Assembly (NCBI RefSeq): GCF_001294335.1
Contig: NZ_LGKG01000112.1
Location: forward strand, 1 to 64,000
Source: Streptomyces chattanoogensis
Lineage (GTDB): Bacteria > Actinomycetota > Actinomycetes > Streptomycetales > Streptomycetaceae
Length of the DNA: 64,000 nt
Direction of reading: 5' to 3'
Made by a program: the position numbers and the translations under genes. Below, piece after piece: positions 8,285 to 16,592 of this stretch (position 1 is its first letter; the number at the start of each line of letters is the position of its first letter). Below the pieces are notes generated by a model. That model saw only the letters and a program-made list of their open reading frames with translations. It was not told the DNA's origin and did not search any database.

Positions 8285-9031
8285 TCACTTCTCCGGGTTG
8301 CAGGCGGCGATTCCGTTCAGCACGTGGTCGAGACCGGCGTCGAAGGCGGTGTCCGGGTCGGGGTGGGTGGCGTCCCGGACGGCCTTGGCGAGGGTGGGGT
8401 AACGGCCCGTGGCCAGCATCCGTTCGAGGTAGGGGCCGGTGGCGGCCTGCCACTGGCGCTCGTTCATGCCGGTGGTGCGTTCGGCGCGCAGTTCGGCGAT
8501 CTCCTGGCGGATCGCCCCGATGAGATACGCCTGCACCGAGTAGACGGCCGGCAGCACCGCGTCGATGTCATCAAAGCCGGGCGCGCCGTGCACCGTGGCC
8601 AGCGCCGCTTCGAGGTGGGCCAGCGCATGGGGGCCCAAGTGCGGCCGCCCGCCGAGCAGATCGGCGAACCACTCGTGCCGGAGGGCGGCCCGCCGGGTGT
8701 CGCGGGCGAAGGAGCGCAGGGCGTCGCGCCAGTCACCGCCGGCCGGATCGGGCGCGGGGATCTCGCTATAGACGGCGTCCACCATGAGGTCGAGCAGCTC
8801 CTCCTTGGTGGACAGATAGCGGTACAGCCGCATCGGTCCCGCGTCCAGCGCGGCGGCGACCTTGCGCAGCGATACGGCCTCGAGCCCGTCGGCGTCGGCG
8901 AGTTCGACCGCGGCGTGGACGATGCGGTCCCTGCTGAGGGGGCTGGGGGCCGGCCGGCGGGGCGGCTCGGGCCGTTCCCAGATGAGAGGGGTGGGCTCTC
9001 CGGTGCCGTCGTCTGGTCGTCCCGCCGTCAT
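8285..9031 (-). CDS. TetR family repressor with TetR_C-type ligand domain
   Basis: The 248-residue protein is a DNA-binding repressor. The helix-turn-helix lies at about residues 33-80: RDRIVHAAVELADADGLE, then SLRKVAAALDAGPMRLYRYL. The rest is the helical ligand-binding domain of the TetR/TetR_C class, with GPHALAHLEAAL and MNERQWQ segments. It is divergent from the flavin monooxygenase gene at 9200, and a 14-bp inverted repeat lies between the two starts. The simplest reading is autorepression and drug- or substrate-induced expression of the monooxygenase, as in many TetR/TetX-like pairs. The start ATG 9031 gives the usual N-terminal extension. Confidence 0.92.
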   Translation of the reverse strand: MTAGRPDDGTGEPTPLIWERPEPPRRPAPSPLSRDRIVHAAVELADADGLEAVSLRKVAAALDAGPMRLYRYLSTKEELLDLMVDAVYSEIPAPDPAGGDWRDALRSFARDTRRAALRHEWFADLLGGRPHLGPHALAHLEAALATVHGAPGFDDIDAVLPAVYSVQAYLIGAIRQEIAELRAERTTGMNERQWQAATGPYLERMLATGRYPTLAKAVRDATHPDPDTAFDAGLDHVLNGIAACNPEK

Positions 9032-9117
9032 CGCGCCTCGTCTTTCACCGTTCTGCGACGTCGTTCCGTGAGCCGTTCTGTGACGTCGGAGAAAAGAATA
9101 CGCCGCGACACGCGATG

Positions 9118-9151
9118 CCGATACAGTGTATTGATAGATACACCGTATCGG
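9118..9151. promoter_or_regulatory. TetR operator between divergent genes
   Basis: CCGATACAGTGTAT (9118-9131) and ATACACCGTATCGG (9138-9151) are inverted repeats with a single mismatch and a 6-base spacer. The site is AT-richer than its surroundings and lies 87 bases before the repressor start and 49 before the monooxygenase start, so one site can control both promoters. Confidence 0.8.
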
Positions 9152-9199
9152 ACCCGTGTCGGACTCGTATCCGACTTGCCCAAGAGAAGGCGGAGTCTC

Positions 9200-10342
9200 A
9201 TGACCCCTCGCATCGCCATCGTCGGAGCCGGCCCCGGCGGCCTGACCCTCGCCCGCGTCCTGCACGTCCACGGCATCGACGCCGTCGTCTACGAACGCGA
9301 GAGCTCCCGCACCGCACGCCCCCAGGGCGGCATGCTCGACCTGCATACGGACGGCGGTCAGCGCGCCCTGCAGGCGGCCGGCCTGGAGGCCGAATTCATT
9401 GCCATAGCGCGCCCCGAGGGCCAGGACATGCGCCTGCTCGACCACACCGGCACCGTGCTGCTCCAGGAGGACACCCCCGACGACGCCCCGCTGGACCGCC
9501 CCGAGGTCGACCGCGCCGACCTGCGCGAGGTCCTCCTCGACTCCCTCCCCGAGGGAACCGTCGTATGGGGGAAGGCATTCCGGACCGCCGTCGCCCTGCC
9601 CGAGGGCGGACACCGGCTGCACTTCGCCGACGGCACCACCGCCGACTGCGATCTGCTCGTCGGCGCGGACGGCGCCCGCTCCCGGGTCCGTCCGCTGCTG
9701 ACCGACGCCCGGCCCCACCACATCGGCAACAACCTCGTCGAATGCGGGATCCCCGACATCGACCGCACCCATCCCGACCTCGCCGCCATGGTCGGACGCG
9801 GCAACTACTGGGCCTACGGTCCGGACCGGTCCCTGTCGGCCCAGCGCAACGGCGACGGCCGGGTGCGCATCTACCTGTCGTTCCACCACACGCCGGAGGA
9901 CTGGCTCAGCACCTGCGGCATCCCGTTCGAGGACCCCGCTCGGGCCCGTACGGCGCTGACGGACCTGTTCGCCGACTGGGCTCCCCAGTTCACCGCCCTC
10001 ATCCAGGCATGCGACGACACCTTCGTGCCCCGCCCGATCACCACGCTGCCCGTCGGCCTGACCTGGCCCGCCACCCCCGGCGTCACGCTCCTCGGCGACG
10101 CCGCCCATCTGATGCCGCCCGCCGGACAGGGCGCCAACGTGGCCATGGTCGACGGCGCCGAACTCGCCCTCGCGCTCGCCGCGCACCCCGACGACGCGGC
10201 CGCCGCCCTCCGCGCCTACGAGAGCGCGATGTTCGAGCGCGGTGCCGCGGCGGCGGAGCAGTCCGCCCGCATCCTGGAACTCTTCACGTCCCCGCGCGGC
10301 GCACAGGCCGTGCTGGGATTCTTCCAGGGCGTGTCGGCGTAA
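9200..10342 (+). CDS. FAD-dependent monooxygenase, TetX/PHBH-like
   Basis: The 380-residue flavoprotein hydroxylates an aromatic or polyketide-like substrate with NAD(P)H and oxygen. It has the ADP-binding GAGPGG (residues 9-14), an Arg-Ala-Asp-Leu-Arg substrate/FAD segment (VDRADLREVLLDSLP), the DG motif CDLLVGADGARSRVR, and the GD motif LLGDAAHLMPPAGQGAN. Its closest look is to TetX-type and PgaE-type monooxygenases, so antibiotic modification or secondary metabolism is possible. The substrate is unknown. It is divergent from a TetR gene and probably controlled by it. GAGAAGG upstream of ATG 9200 supports the start. Confidence 0.92.
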   Translation: MTPRIAIVGAGPGGLTLARVLHVHGIDAVVYERESSRTARPQGGMLDLHTDGGQRALQAAGLEAEFIAIARPEGQDMRLLDHTGTVLLQEDTPDDAPLDRPEVDRADLREVLLDSLPEGTVVWGKAFRTAVALPEGGHRLHFADGTTADCDLLVGADGARSRVRPLLTDARPHHIGNNLVECGIPDIDRTHPDLAAMVGRGNYWAYGPDRSLSAQRNGDGRVRIYLSFHHTPEDWLSTCGIPFEDPARARTALTDLFADWAPQFTALIQACDDTFVPRPITTLPVGLTWPATPGVTLLGDAAHLMPPAGQGANVAMVDGAELALALAAHPDDAAAALRAYESAMFERGAAAAEQSARILELFTSPRGAQAVLGFFQGVSA

Positions 10343-10365
10343 GACCGACGTCGTACCGTGTGCCC

Positions 10366-10698
10366 ATGACCGATTCCGATGACGTCCGCCGGATCGCCCT
10401 CTCCCTCCCGGAGACGGTGGAGAAGGAAGCCTGGGAGATGCCCACGTTCCGGGTCGCCGGGAAGATGTTCCTCACGCTTCCCGACGATGAGACGTCGTTC
10501 GCCGTGCGATGCCCCATCCACGAGCGAGGGGAGCTGATCGCGGCGGAACCGCAGAAGTTCTGGGTACCGCCGCACGAAGCCGGCTCCCACTGGGTGCGGG
10601 TACGGCTTGCCGCGCTGGAGGACATCGACGAACTGCGGGACATCGTCGTGGACTCCTGGAGGCAGGCAGCCCCGCCGCGCCTCGTGGACGACGCCTGA
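10366..10698 (+). CDS. MmcQ/YjbR family protein
   Basis: The 110-residue protein has the family layout: N-terminal helix DDVRRIALSLPET, the strand pair FRVAGKMFLTL, FAVRCPIHERGEL, and the late motif GSHWVRVRLAALED. It starts 23 bases after the monooxygenase stop and may be cotranscribed with it. The biochemical role of the family is unknown. It is only distantly like the 126-residue relative at 3504-3884. Confidence 0.88.
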   Translation: MTDSDDVRRIALSLPETVEKEAWEMPTFRVAGKMFLTLPDDETSFAVRCPIHERGELIAAEPQKFWVPPHEAGSHWVRVRLAALEDIDELRDIVVDSWRQAAPPRLVDDA

Positions 10699-10866
10699 CG
10701 ACGCCTGACGACCGGGGCGTAACCCCGCAGGCACACCTCGAACGTCTCACCCGGTGCGTCCGTACTGCATCGAAGGATGTAGCGGGCATTCGTCGCCGGG
10801 GACGAGGAATCCGGCCCTGAGCGCCCCGAGCATGGGGGAAAGCGAGGATCACGGGCGGGAGTCGGG

Positions 10867-12096
10867 GTGGCCGGGCAAGTGGGGATACGGGCGGCGGAGG
10901 GAGCCGTCGAGGGCGCAGACGACGGGGTGCGGGCGCGCTTGCCGCTGCTGGACGTGCTGCGCGGGGTGGCGATTCTCGGGACGTTGATGAGCAACGTCTG
11001 GATCTTCGCCGGACCGGGCGCCGAGTGGGGCGTCCTCGGCGGGAACGCCGCAACGTCGGCGGGAGGCGGCTCGTCATCCCTGGCCGGAGCGACGGAGACG
11101 GCCTTCCGGTTCCTCGCGAACGGCAAGTTCCTGTCGATGCTGACGCTTCTCTTCGGAGTCGGGCTGGCCATCCAGTTCCGGTCGGCCGCCCGGCGCGGGC
11201 TGCCGTGGCCGGGCCGGTACAAGTGGCGGGCGCTGTTCCTCTTCGCCGAGGGGACCGTGCACTTCGTCCTCGTCTTCGCCTGGGACGTGCTGATGGGGTA
11301 CGCGGTGGTCGCATTGCTGGTGGCCTGGCTGCTCACCCGTTCCGCGCGGGCCCAGCGCGTGACATGGATCGTCATGGGCGGCCTCCACGTGGCGGCGATG
11401 ACGCTGCTCACGGCCGCCCTGCTGGTCGCCTCGGGCGGCGGGACCGGGGGCGGGGCCGGGGGCGCCCCCGACGCCGATGCCGTGGCGCTGTACGCCGAGG
11501 GGGGTTACGGGGAGCAGGTCGCCTTCCGGCTGTCGCACGCCGTGGTGCTGCGCGCGGAACCGGTCTTCTCCTTCGGGCTGTTGGTGTTCATGTTCCTCCT
11601 CGGCGTACGGCTCTTCCGGGCCGGGGCCTTTCAGAACGATGCGGCAGGGCGGCGCATCCGGCGCCGGCTGGCCGGGTGGGGCCTGGGGCTCGGTCTTCCC
11701 CTCAACTTCCTTGCCCTGCTGGGCGGTCCGGACTTCTTCTTCCTGGACCGGTACGGGGCGGCGCCGGTCCTGGCGATCGGCTACCTCGGCCTCATCGGCA
11801 TGGCGATGGACCGCCTCCGCCACCCCGGTCCGTCGGCGTCCGCCGTGACCTCCGCCCTGGCCTCCGTCGGCCGTACGGCCCTGTCCTGCTACGTACTGCA
11901 GAACGTGCTCGCCATGCTGGCCTGCTACGGCATCGGCCTCGGCCTGGCATCCCGCTGGGCGGACAACGGCCCCTGGTGGCCCATCGGTCTGTGGGCGGTG
12001 ATCTGCCTGGTGCTGGTGACGGGGGCGAGCCTGTGGCTGCGGCGGTTTGCGCACGGGCCGCTGGAATCGGTGCAGAAGCGGCTGCTACGGCGCTGA
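10867..12096 (+). CDS. DUF418 family integral membrane protein
   Basis: The 409-residue protein has about nine to ten hydrophobic spans. The N-terminal RLPLLDVLRGVAILGTLMSN signature is typical of the DUF418/YeiB group. The C-terminal DUF418 block contains SVGRTALSCYVLQN. The family is related in fold to membrane acyltransferases and heparan-glucosaminide N-acetyltransferase; its substrate is unknown. A Gly-rich loop (GGGTGGGAGGAPDAD) follows span five. The start GTG 10867 is the first plausible one in frame; GGGAGTCGGG precedes it. Confidence 0.88.
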   Translation: MAGQVGIRAAEGAVEGADDGVRARLPLLDVLRGVAILGTLMSNVWIFAGPGAEWGVLGGNAATSAGGGSSSLAGATETAFRFLANGKFLSMLTLLFGVGLAIQFRSAARRGLPWPGRYKWRALFLFAEGTVHFVLVFAWDVLMGYAVVALLVAWLLTRSARAQRVTWIVMGGLHVAAMTLLTAALLVASGGGTGGGAGGAPDADAVALYAEGGYGEQVAFRLSHAVVLRAEPVFSFGLLVFMFLLGVRLFRAGAFQNDAAGRRIRRRLAGWGLGLGLPLNFLALLGGPDFFFLDRYGAAPVLAIGYLGLIGMAMDRLRHPGPSASAVTSALASVGRTALSCYVLQNVLAMLACYGIGLGLASRWADNGPWWPIGLWAVICLVLVTGASLWLRRFAHGPLESVQKRLLRR

Positions 12097-12159
12097 GCGG
12101 GGCAGCTCACCGTCGGACCGCCCCGGCGGGTCAGCCGGACCAGCCGGACCAGCCGGACC

Positions 12160-12287
12160 GGGTGATCCAGGCCGATCAAGCCGGCACCGGGCAGGAAGAC
12201 CACGACCGGGCCGCCGCTGCCCGAGCGGTGACCAAACAGGCTGCGCCCGTCGATGCCGTAGAAGCGCCCCAGCGGGGCCTGATGCGC
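12160..12287 (-). pseudogene. Alpha/beta-hydrolase N-terminal remnant
   Basis: Read leftward, this piece gives APLGRFYGIDGRSLFGHRSG, then GGPVVVFLPGAGLIGLDHP. That matches the opening strands of alpha/beta-hydrolases: a short beta hairpin, then hydrophobic VVFLPGAG with the oxyanion-loop glycine. The homology stops at the 9-bp tandem repeat (12132-12158) and no catalytic serine follows. It looks like a truncated gene left beside insertion-sequence scars. Confidence 0.4.
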
Positions 12288-12334
12288 GGGGCGCGAAGAT
12301 CAAGCCTGCCGGCCGTCACGCATCCGGGCGGGTG

Positions 12335-12424
12335 AAGGATGGTCGTTCGAGCGAGTGCAGCGTGTTCTCGACGGTCTTCGGCCATCTGGCATCTGTGGTG
12401 GTCGAGGAGGTCGTGGTGGAGGAT
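12335..12424 (+). repeat. First copy of a 90-bp direct repeat, 5' part of an ISL3-type transposase
   Basis: This segment matches 13251-13340 at 86 of 90 positions. In the GTG frame it reads VFSTVFGHLASVVVEEVVVED, the N-terminus of ISL3-family transposases. Homology ends at base 12424, after which the frame degenerates. With its partner it brackets the lipoprotein gene. Confidence 0.75.
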
Positions 12425-12547
12425 GATCCGGAAGAGAGCCACCCCCGAGGCCCCGGTCACGCTCGCCCCCCGTCGGAGGATTTGGCAGTCGACATGTCCA
12501 TGCGGTTGGGTGCATGCCAAATGATCTGGTCAGCGAAGGGGTTGACG

Positions 12548-13210
12548 GTGTTCAGAGTGGCACGGGGGATCGCGGTGGGAGCCGCGCTGGCGGCGGCGCT
12601 CACGGCGTGCGGAGGCAACAGCGGCGCCGGCAGTGGGAGCAACGGTAGCGGTGGGAGCACCGGTAGCGGTGCCGGGGCGGGGGCCAAAGCCGGCGGCGAA
12701 CAGTCGAAGGCGCCCGTCGTGCTCACGTCGGACCAGGTGCGCAGGGCCTTGGTGGACACGGAGAGCGCTCCTCAAGGCTGGGAGGGATTCGGCGTCGACA
12801 TGGACGAACCGGTCGTGTCCCTCAAGACCTGTCAGGCCGACACGGGGACGAAGTGCGGTGGCTTCGTAGCCCTGGGCTCGTCGCACATCACGCAGGGGGG
12901 TGACGGGCAGGTCGTCTTCACCCTCTATGCCTTCCGGACGCCGAACGACGCGAAGGCCGCCATGAAGGGCCTGGCGGCAAAGGAGCACCGTAGTGCCGGC
13001 GCCGGGGCGAAACCGCTGAAAGTCTCGGCGGACACGGACGAGACCGAGGCGTTCACCGGGCGGAACACCGAGATCTTTATGCGCCTCGGCGGGACCCTGG
13101 TCCGGGTGGCGAGTAAGGGCCTTCCCGAAGGCGAGCCCTACGACGATTTCGCGAGGCTTCAGGTCGATCGGATCAAGCAGACGGTTGAGGGGAAGGACGT
13201 CGGAGGCTGA
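12548..13210 (+). CDS. Small lipoprotein of unknown function
   Basis: The 220-residue precursor has a lipoprotein signal: VARGIAVGAALAAALTAC, with lipobox LTAC and Cys21 as the lipidated residue. A Gly/Ser-rich spacer (about 22-50) follows, then a folded domain with QGWEGFGVDMDEP, a CQADTGTKC disulfide candidate and FTLYAFRTPNDAKAAMKGLA. The start GTG 12548 is preferred because GAAGGGG lies six bases upstream; in-frame ATGs at 12494 and 12521 would give an unusual N-terminus. It is anchored outside the membrane. The domain resembles other Streptomyces lipoproteins of unknown role. It sits between two ISL3-derived repeats. Confidence 0.82.
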   Translation: MFRVARGIAVGAALAAALTACGGNSGAGSGSNGSGGSTGSGAGAGAKAGGEQSKAPVVLTSDQVRRALVDTESAPQGWEGFGVDMDEPVVSLKTCQADTGTKCGGFVALGSSHITQGGDGQVVFTLYAFRTPNDAKAAMKGLAAKEHRSAGAGAKPLKVSADTDETEAFTGRNTEIFMRLGGTLVRVASKGLPEGEPYDDFARLQVDRIKQTVEGKDVGG

Positions 13211-13250
13211 CCTTCTTGCGGCCCTGTGACGGGCTGCCACAGGCAGGTGG

Positions 13251-13640
13251 AAGGATGGTCGTTCGAGTGAGTGCAGCGTGTTCTCGACGGCCTTCGGCCA
13301 TCTGGCATCTGTGGTGGCCGAGGAGGTCGTGGCGGAGGATACCGCGCTGGCCTTCGCCGCGCGGACGGTGACCCGGGAGGCGACCTGCCCGGCCTGCGGC
13401 ACGATCTCACCGAACACCGAAAGTGCCTGGCCGAGCCCACCGATGAGACAACGGCCGACGCCCTCACCGAGCCGGACACCGACGCAACGGCGCAACGGGT
13501 GTCAGCCCGGTGGAGGGACTGCGCGCCATACAGCGCCGCGAGCGCCACACCGCCGTACACCACCTGTACGGCAGGGGCATACCGATCCAGGTCATCGCCC
13601 AGACGGCTCGGGCTCGACCACAACTTCTCGGGGACTGATC
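13251..13640 (+). pseudogene. ISL3 family transposase remnant
   Basis: From 13278 the frame reads VFSTAFGHLASVVAEEVVAED, then ALAFAARTVTREATCPACGT, which is the N-terminus and zinc-ribbon start of ISL3 transposases. The match is lost after the first CxxC. Later, in another frame around 13512-13625, LRAIQRRERHTAVHHLYGRG followed by IPIQVIAQTARAR resembles the internal helix-turn-helix region of the same family. The catalytic core is absent. The element has therefore suffered internal deletion and frame loss and cannot move by itself. Confidence 0.7.
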
Positions 13641-13702
13641 ACCCTGACGCTCTGTGACCGGGCCACAAGAAGTGGATCAGCCCCCAAGCACCCCTCACCG
13701 GG

Positions 13703-15244
13703 TCAGTTGACCCCCCGCTCCAGGCCCGACCAATACGGCTGACGGAGCTTGAACTTCTGGATTTTGCCGGTGGCGGTACGGGGGATGGCATCGCGGAACT
13801 CGACGGATGTGGGCGCCTTGTAACCGGCCATCCGCTGCTTGCAGTGGGCGATGATGTCGGACTCCGCCGCCGTCGCGCCCTCGGCGAGGACCACGAGGGC
13901 CTTGATCGTCTCGCCCCACTTCTCGTGCGGCACACCGATGACGGCGACCTCGGCGACCGCCGGGTGACTGAAGATCGTGTCCTCCACCTCGATCGACGAC
14001 ACGTTCTCGCCGCCGGTGATGATCACGTCCTTCTTCCGGTCCGAGATCGTCAGATGGCCGTCGGTGTCATCGAGGGTGCCGCCGTCGCCGGTGTGGAACC
14101 AGCCGTCCTCCAGAGCCTCCGACGTCTCCTCCGGCTTGTCCCAGTACCCCTCGAGCACCACGTTCGACCGGGCCAGGACCTCGCCGGACTCGGAGATCCG
14201 CAGCTTGACGCCGAGTGCGGGCAGACCCGCGCGAGACAGCTTGCGCGCCCGCTCCTCGGGGGGCAGTTCCGCGTCGCCGGGCCGGCTCCGGTTGAAGGTG
14301 AGGAGCGGTGACGTCTCGGTCAGGCCGTAGATCTGCGTGAACTCCCAGCCCAGTTCCTCCCCCATCCGCCGGATCATCCTGCTCGGCGGCGGGGCACCGG
14401 CGCAGACGATCCGTACGCGGTCGCGCCCGGGGATCTCGCCCTCCCAGGTGGCCGCCGCGTCGAGCACCGCGTTCCAGACAGCCGGCGCACCGCACATGAG
14501 CGTGACGCCGTGCTCATCGACCCGCCGCAGGATCTCCGCGCCGTCGACCTTGCGCAGCACCACCTGTTTGACGCCGAGTCCGGCCATCACATACGGCATT
14601 CCCCAGCCGTTGCAGTGGAACATCGGCAGGGTGTGCAGGTAGACGTCGCGCTCCCATACGCGGGTGTGCAGACCGAAGGTCAGCGCGTCGACCCAGATGT
14701 TGCGGTGGGTCAGCTGCACGCCCTTGGGCCGGGCGGTGGTACCCGACGTGTAGTTGATCGTCGCGGTGGCGTCCTCGTCCGGGTGCGACCACGGGCGCGG
14801 CTCGACGCCGAACCGCATCAGCTCGGTTTCGGTCTGCTCGCCGAGCACGAACCGGTGCCGCGCCTTGACGCCGGAGAGCGCACCGTCCAGCTCCGGGTCG
14901 ACGAGCAGAACCGAGGACCCGCTCTGCCGCACCAGGTACTCGACCTCTTCGGGCTTGAGACGGAAGTTCACCGGTACACAGATCCGGCCGCTCATCGGCA
15001 CCGCGAACAGCAGCTCCAGCAGCCGCGCGGAGTTGTGGCTGACCACCGCCACCCGCTCCCCCTCCCCGACGCCGAGCGCGTCAAAACCCGCCTGCCAGGC
15101 ACGAACCCGCTCGCCGAACCGTCCGTACGTCGACTCGGGCACCGGCGGGCCGGGCTGATGCGGCTCGTCCACCAACCCCGGACTGGCGCCGAAACCCAGC
15201 TCGGCCCGGTCGAGGAAGTCCGCAATCGTCATCGGTGTCCGCAT
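13703..15244 (-). CDS. Acyl-CoA synthetase (AMP-binding)
   Basis: The 513-residue enzyme has the ATP motif YTSGTTARPKG, the gate motif MFHCNGWGMPY, the adenine motif IYGLTETSPL, DGWFHTGD, and the C-terminal RKKDVIITGGENVSS with the active lysine in TATGKIQKFKLR. It adenylates a fatty or related acid and forms its CoA thioester. It differs clearly from the synthetase at 6397-8106 and is nearer the short/medium-chain type. Start ATG 15244 has GAGGAG five bases upstream; a second ATG at 15232 follows. The gene stands alone, downstream of a tautomerase gene on the same strand (230 bases away). Confidence 0.93.
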   Translation of the reverse strand: MRTPMTIADFLDRAELGFGASPGLVDEPHQPGPPVPESTYGRFGERVRAWQAGFDALGVGEGERVAVVSHNSARLLELLFAVPMSGRICVPVNFRLKPEEVEYLVRQSGSSVLLVDPELDGALSGVKARHRFVLGEQTETELMRFGVEPRPWSHPDEDATATINYTSGTTARPKGVQLTHRNIWVDALTFGLHTRVWERDVYLHTLPMFHCNGWGMPYVMAGLGVKQVVLRKVDGAEILRRVDEHGVTLMCGAPAVWNAVLDAAATWEGEIPGRDRVRIVCAGAPPPSRMIRRMGEELGWEFTQIYGLTETSPLLTFNRSRPGDAELPPEERARKLSRAGLPALGVKLRISESGEVLARSNVVLEGYWDKPEETSEALEDGWFHTGDGGTLDDTDGHLTISDRKKDVIITGGENVSSIEVEDTIFSHPAVAEVAVIGVPHEKWGETIKALVVLAEGATAAESDIIAHCKQRMAGYKAPTSVEFRDAIPRTATGKIQKFKLRQPYWSGLERGVN

Positions 15245-15472
15245 CTCACTCCTCTGTCCAGCCGCTCTCCAGAGCAACCTCGTCTGAAATGGGGAGTCTG
15301 ACACTTGCCGATGACGCCGGCGGGTGAACCGGGGCTTTCGTGTCGGCGGGGCGCGGGCGGTGGTTGCGGGGCGTGGGGCCGTGGTTGCGCACGTGGGCCG
15401 TCACTACGGCGCGTCGCGCGGGGCACCGGACGGGCGGGGGCACCGGCGTGGGCCGCCCCCGCCCGGTCCCGG

Positions 15473-15655
15473 CTACTTGTCGAGGGTCAGCTTCCCCGCC
15501 GAACCCCAGCTGTCGGCCGGGGTCTCCTGAATCCAGACCGTCACGGTCTCGGCCGGAATCTTGTACGCGTCCACAAACGCATCGGTGATCTGCTTGACCA
15601 GCTCCCGCTTCAGCTCGACGCTGCGCGGCGCCTGCAGGACGGTGACTGTCGGCAT
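15473..15655 (-). CDS. 4-oxalocrotonate tautomerase family protein
   Basis: The 60-residue protein has the size of a single 4-oxalocrotonate tautomerase subunit. The N-terminal proline, catalytic base after removal of Met, is Pro2 (MPTVTVLQ). The ELKRELVKQITDAFVDAY helix and the strand VTVWIQETPADSWGSAG follow, as in the family. Such enzymes move a proton between enol and keto forms of dicarbonyls; the substrate here is unknown. It precedes the acyl-CoA synthetase on the same strand, which may hint at aromatic acid catabolism (inference). Confidence 0.88.
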   Translation of the reverse strand: MPTVTVLQAPRSVELKRELVKQITDAFVDAYKIPAETVTVWIQETPADSWGSAGKLTLDK

Positions 15656-15934
15656 GACGGAACTCCCTTGTCAGTGGCGGCCATTGAGGTGTTTCCGGTC
15701 CCGGTCTTCCGGGGTCCCGGGTGGCTCACCGGTGTGGGATCAGTCCATCGCGTGGAGGCCACGTGACCAAGAAGCGGTTCGTGCACACAGCGATCACGAA
15801 GGGAGATGGGTCGGTGGTCGTGTCACGAACTCAAGAGCATCGAGTCGGACTTGGCGAGGAAGTGGCGAGGAAGTGGGGGGGAAGTCGCGAGTGCCTTCCT
15901 CGCTGTGGGTCCTGATTTCCCCGCACAAGGCTCA
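15656..15934. other. Gene-poor stretch between tautomerase and CGNR genes
   Basis: No secure gene. A rightward frame from GTG 15763 starts VTKKRFVHTAITKGDGSVVV with good codon bias and then loses it, so it may be a decayed small gene. A direct repeat GGCGAGGAAGTG occurs twice near 15857-15880. Codon bias and GC drop from here to about 20.4 kb. Confidence 0.3.
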
Positions 15935-16510
15935 CTACAACGGGAGTCCGGCGTTTTTGCGCTGGTTGGCATTGAAGCGCGCTTTCTTCTGACGATTCCC
16001 GCACGTGTTCATGTCGCACCATTTGCGGGTGCGACTTTGGCTGGTGTCGAAGAAGGCGGCTCGGCAGGTCGGCGATGCACACAAGGCCAGTTTTCCGTCG
16101 CGTTCGCCCGCGATGATGCTGATCGCGTCGGCGGCGATCACGCCGAGGGCGTCTTCCACGCGGGAAGCCGAGCTGAGCCGCCATTGCCGCTTGCCCTCGG
16201 GCGTCAGGATGGCCGCGGCCCGGCCCTGAGCGCTGCAGTCATTGATGACTTGGACAGCGGAGGCGGGGAGAGCGTCCTGGGTCGCGGCCGCTGTCGCGGC
16301 GGCGTGAACCGACTCCCTCAGTTCCCGAGCGAGGTCGAGCTGGGCAGTGGTGCAGGAGTCCACGGTGAGGCCGCTCACCGCCAGCCAGTCGACGAGTCGC
16401 TGCGGCGTGGGAATGCGCTCCACGGCGGTGCCATGACGCTCCGACAGAGTCCCCGTGAAGCTGGTCGCCAGCACGTTGCCGAGGCGGAAGTCAGGGAATC
16501 CAGCACGCAT
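15935..16510 (-). CDS. CGNR zinc finger / ABATE domain transcription regulator
   Basis: The 191-residue protein has an N-terminal ABATE (putative stress-response ligand) domain and a C-terminal CGNR zinc finger. The finger has CASPTCRAAFFD and KWCDMNTCGNRQKKARF, the latter giving the family its name. Members are regulators often found next to enzyme genes. It is divergent from the epoxide hydrolase at 16593, with two copies of a likely operator between them, so it probably controls itself and that enzyme. Codon usage is less GC-biased than in the flanking core genes. Confidence 0.9.
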   Translation of the reverse strand: MRAGFPDFRLGNVLATSFTGTLSERHGTAVERIPTPQRLVDWLAVSGLTVDSCTTAQLDLARELRESVHAAATAAATQDALPASAVQVINDCSAQGRAAAILTPEGKRQWRLSSASRVEDALGVIAADAISIIAGERDGKLALCASPTCRAAFFDTSQSRTRKWCDMNTCGNRQKKARFNANQRKNAGLPL

Positions 16511-16511
16511 G

Positions 16512-16571
16512 GAACCACCTTAGCCGGTTGTGGCATGGTCCGGAGAACTGCTAGAACCGTCTTAGCCGGTT
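16512..16571. promoter_or_regulatory. Two operator copies between CGNR regulator and epoxide hydrolase
   Basis: GAACCACCTTAGCCGGTT (16512-16529) and GAACCGTCTTAGCCGGTT (16554-16571) are direct repeats with two mismatches, 42 bases apart (four helix turns). Each carries AACC...GGTT half-sites. They fill the 82-base gap between divergent start codons. Confidence 0.6.
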
Positions 16572-16592
16572 CCACGATGGCCAGGAGGCCTC

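Larger units (their letters stand above)
12097..12547. other. Gene-free stretch with repeats and gene remnants
   Basis: The 450 bases hold a 9-bp unit CAGCCGGAC repeated three times (12132-12158), an antisense remnant of an alpha/beta-hydrolase (12160-12287), and the first copy of a 90-bp transposase-derived repeat (12335-12424). No intact gene is visible. Confidence 0.6.

Noticed and set aside
15324..15588. Several short rightward frames near the tautomerase
   Set aside because: They are overlapping low-complexity frames, partly antisense to the tautomerase, with no start signals.
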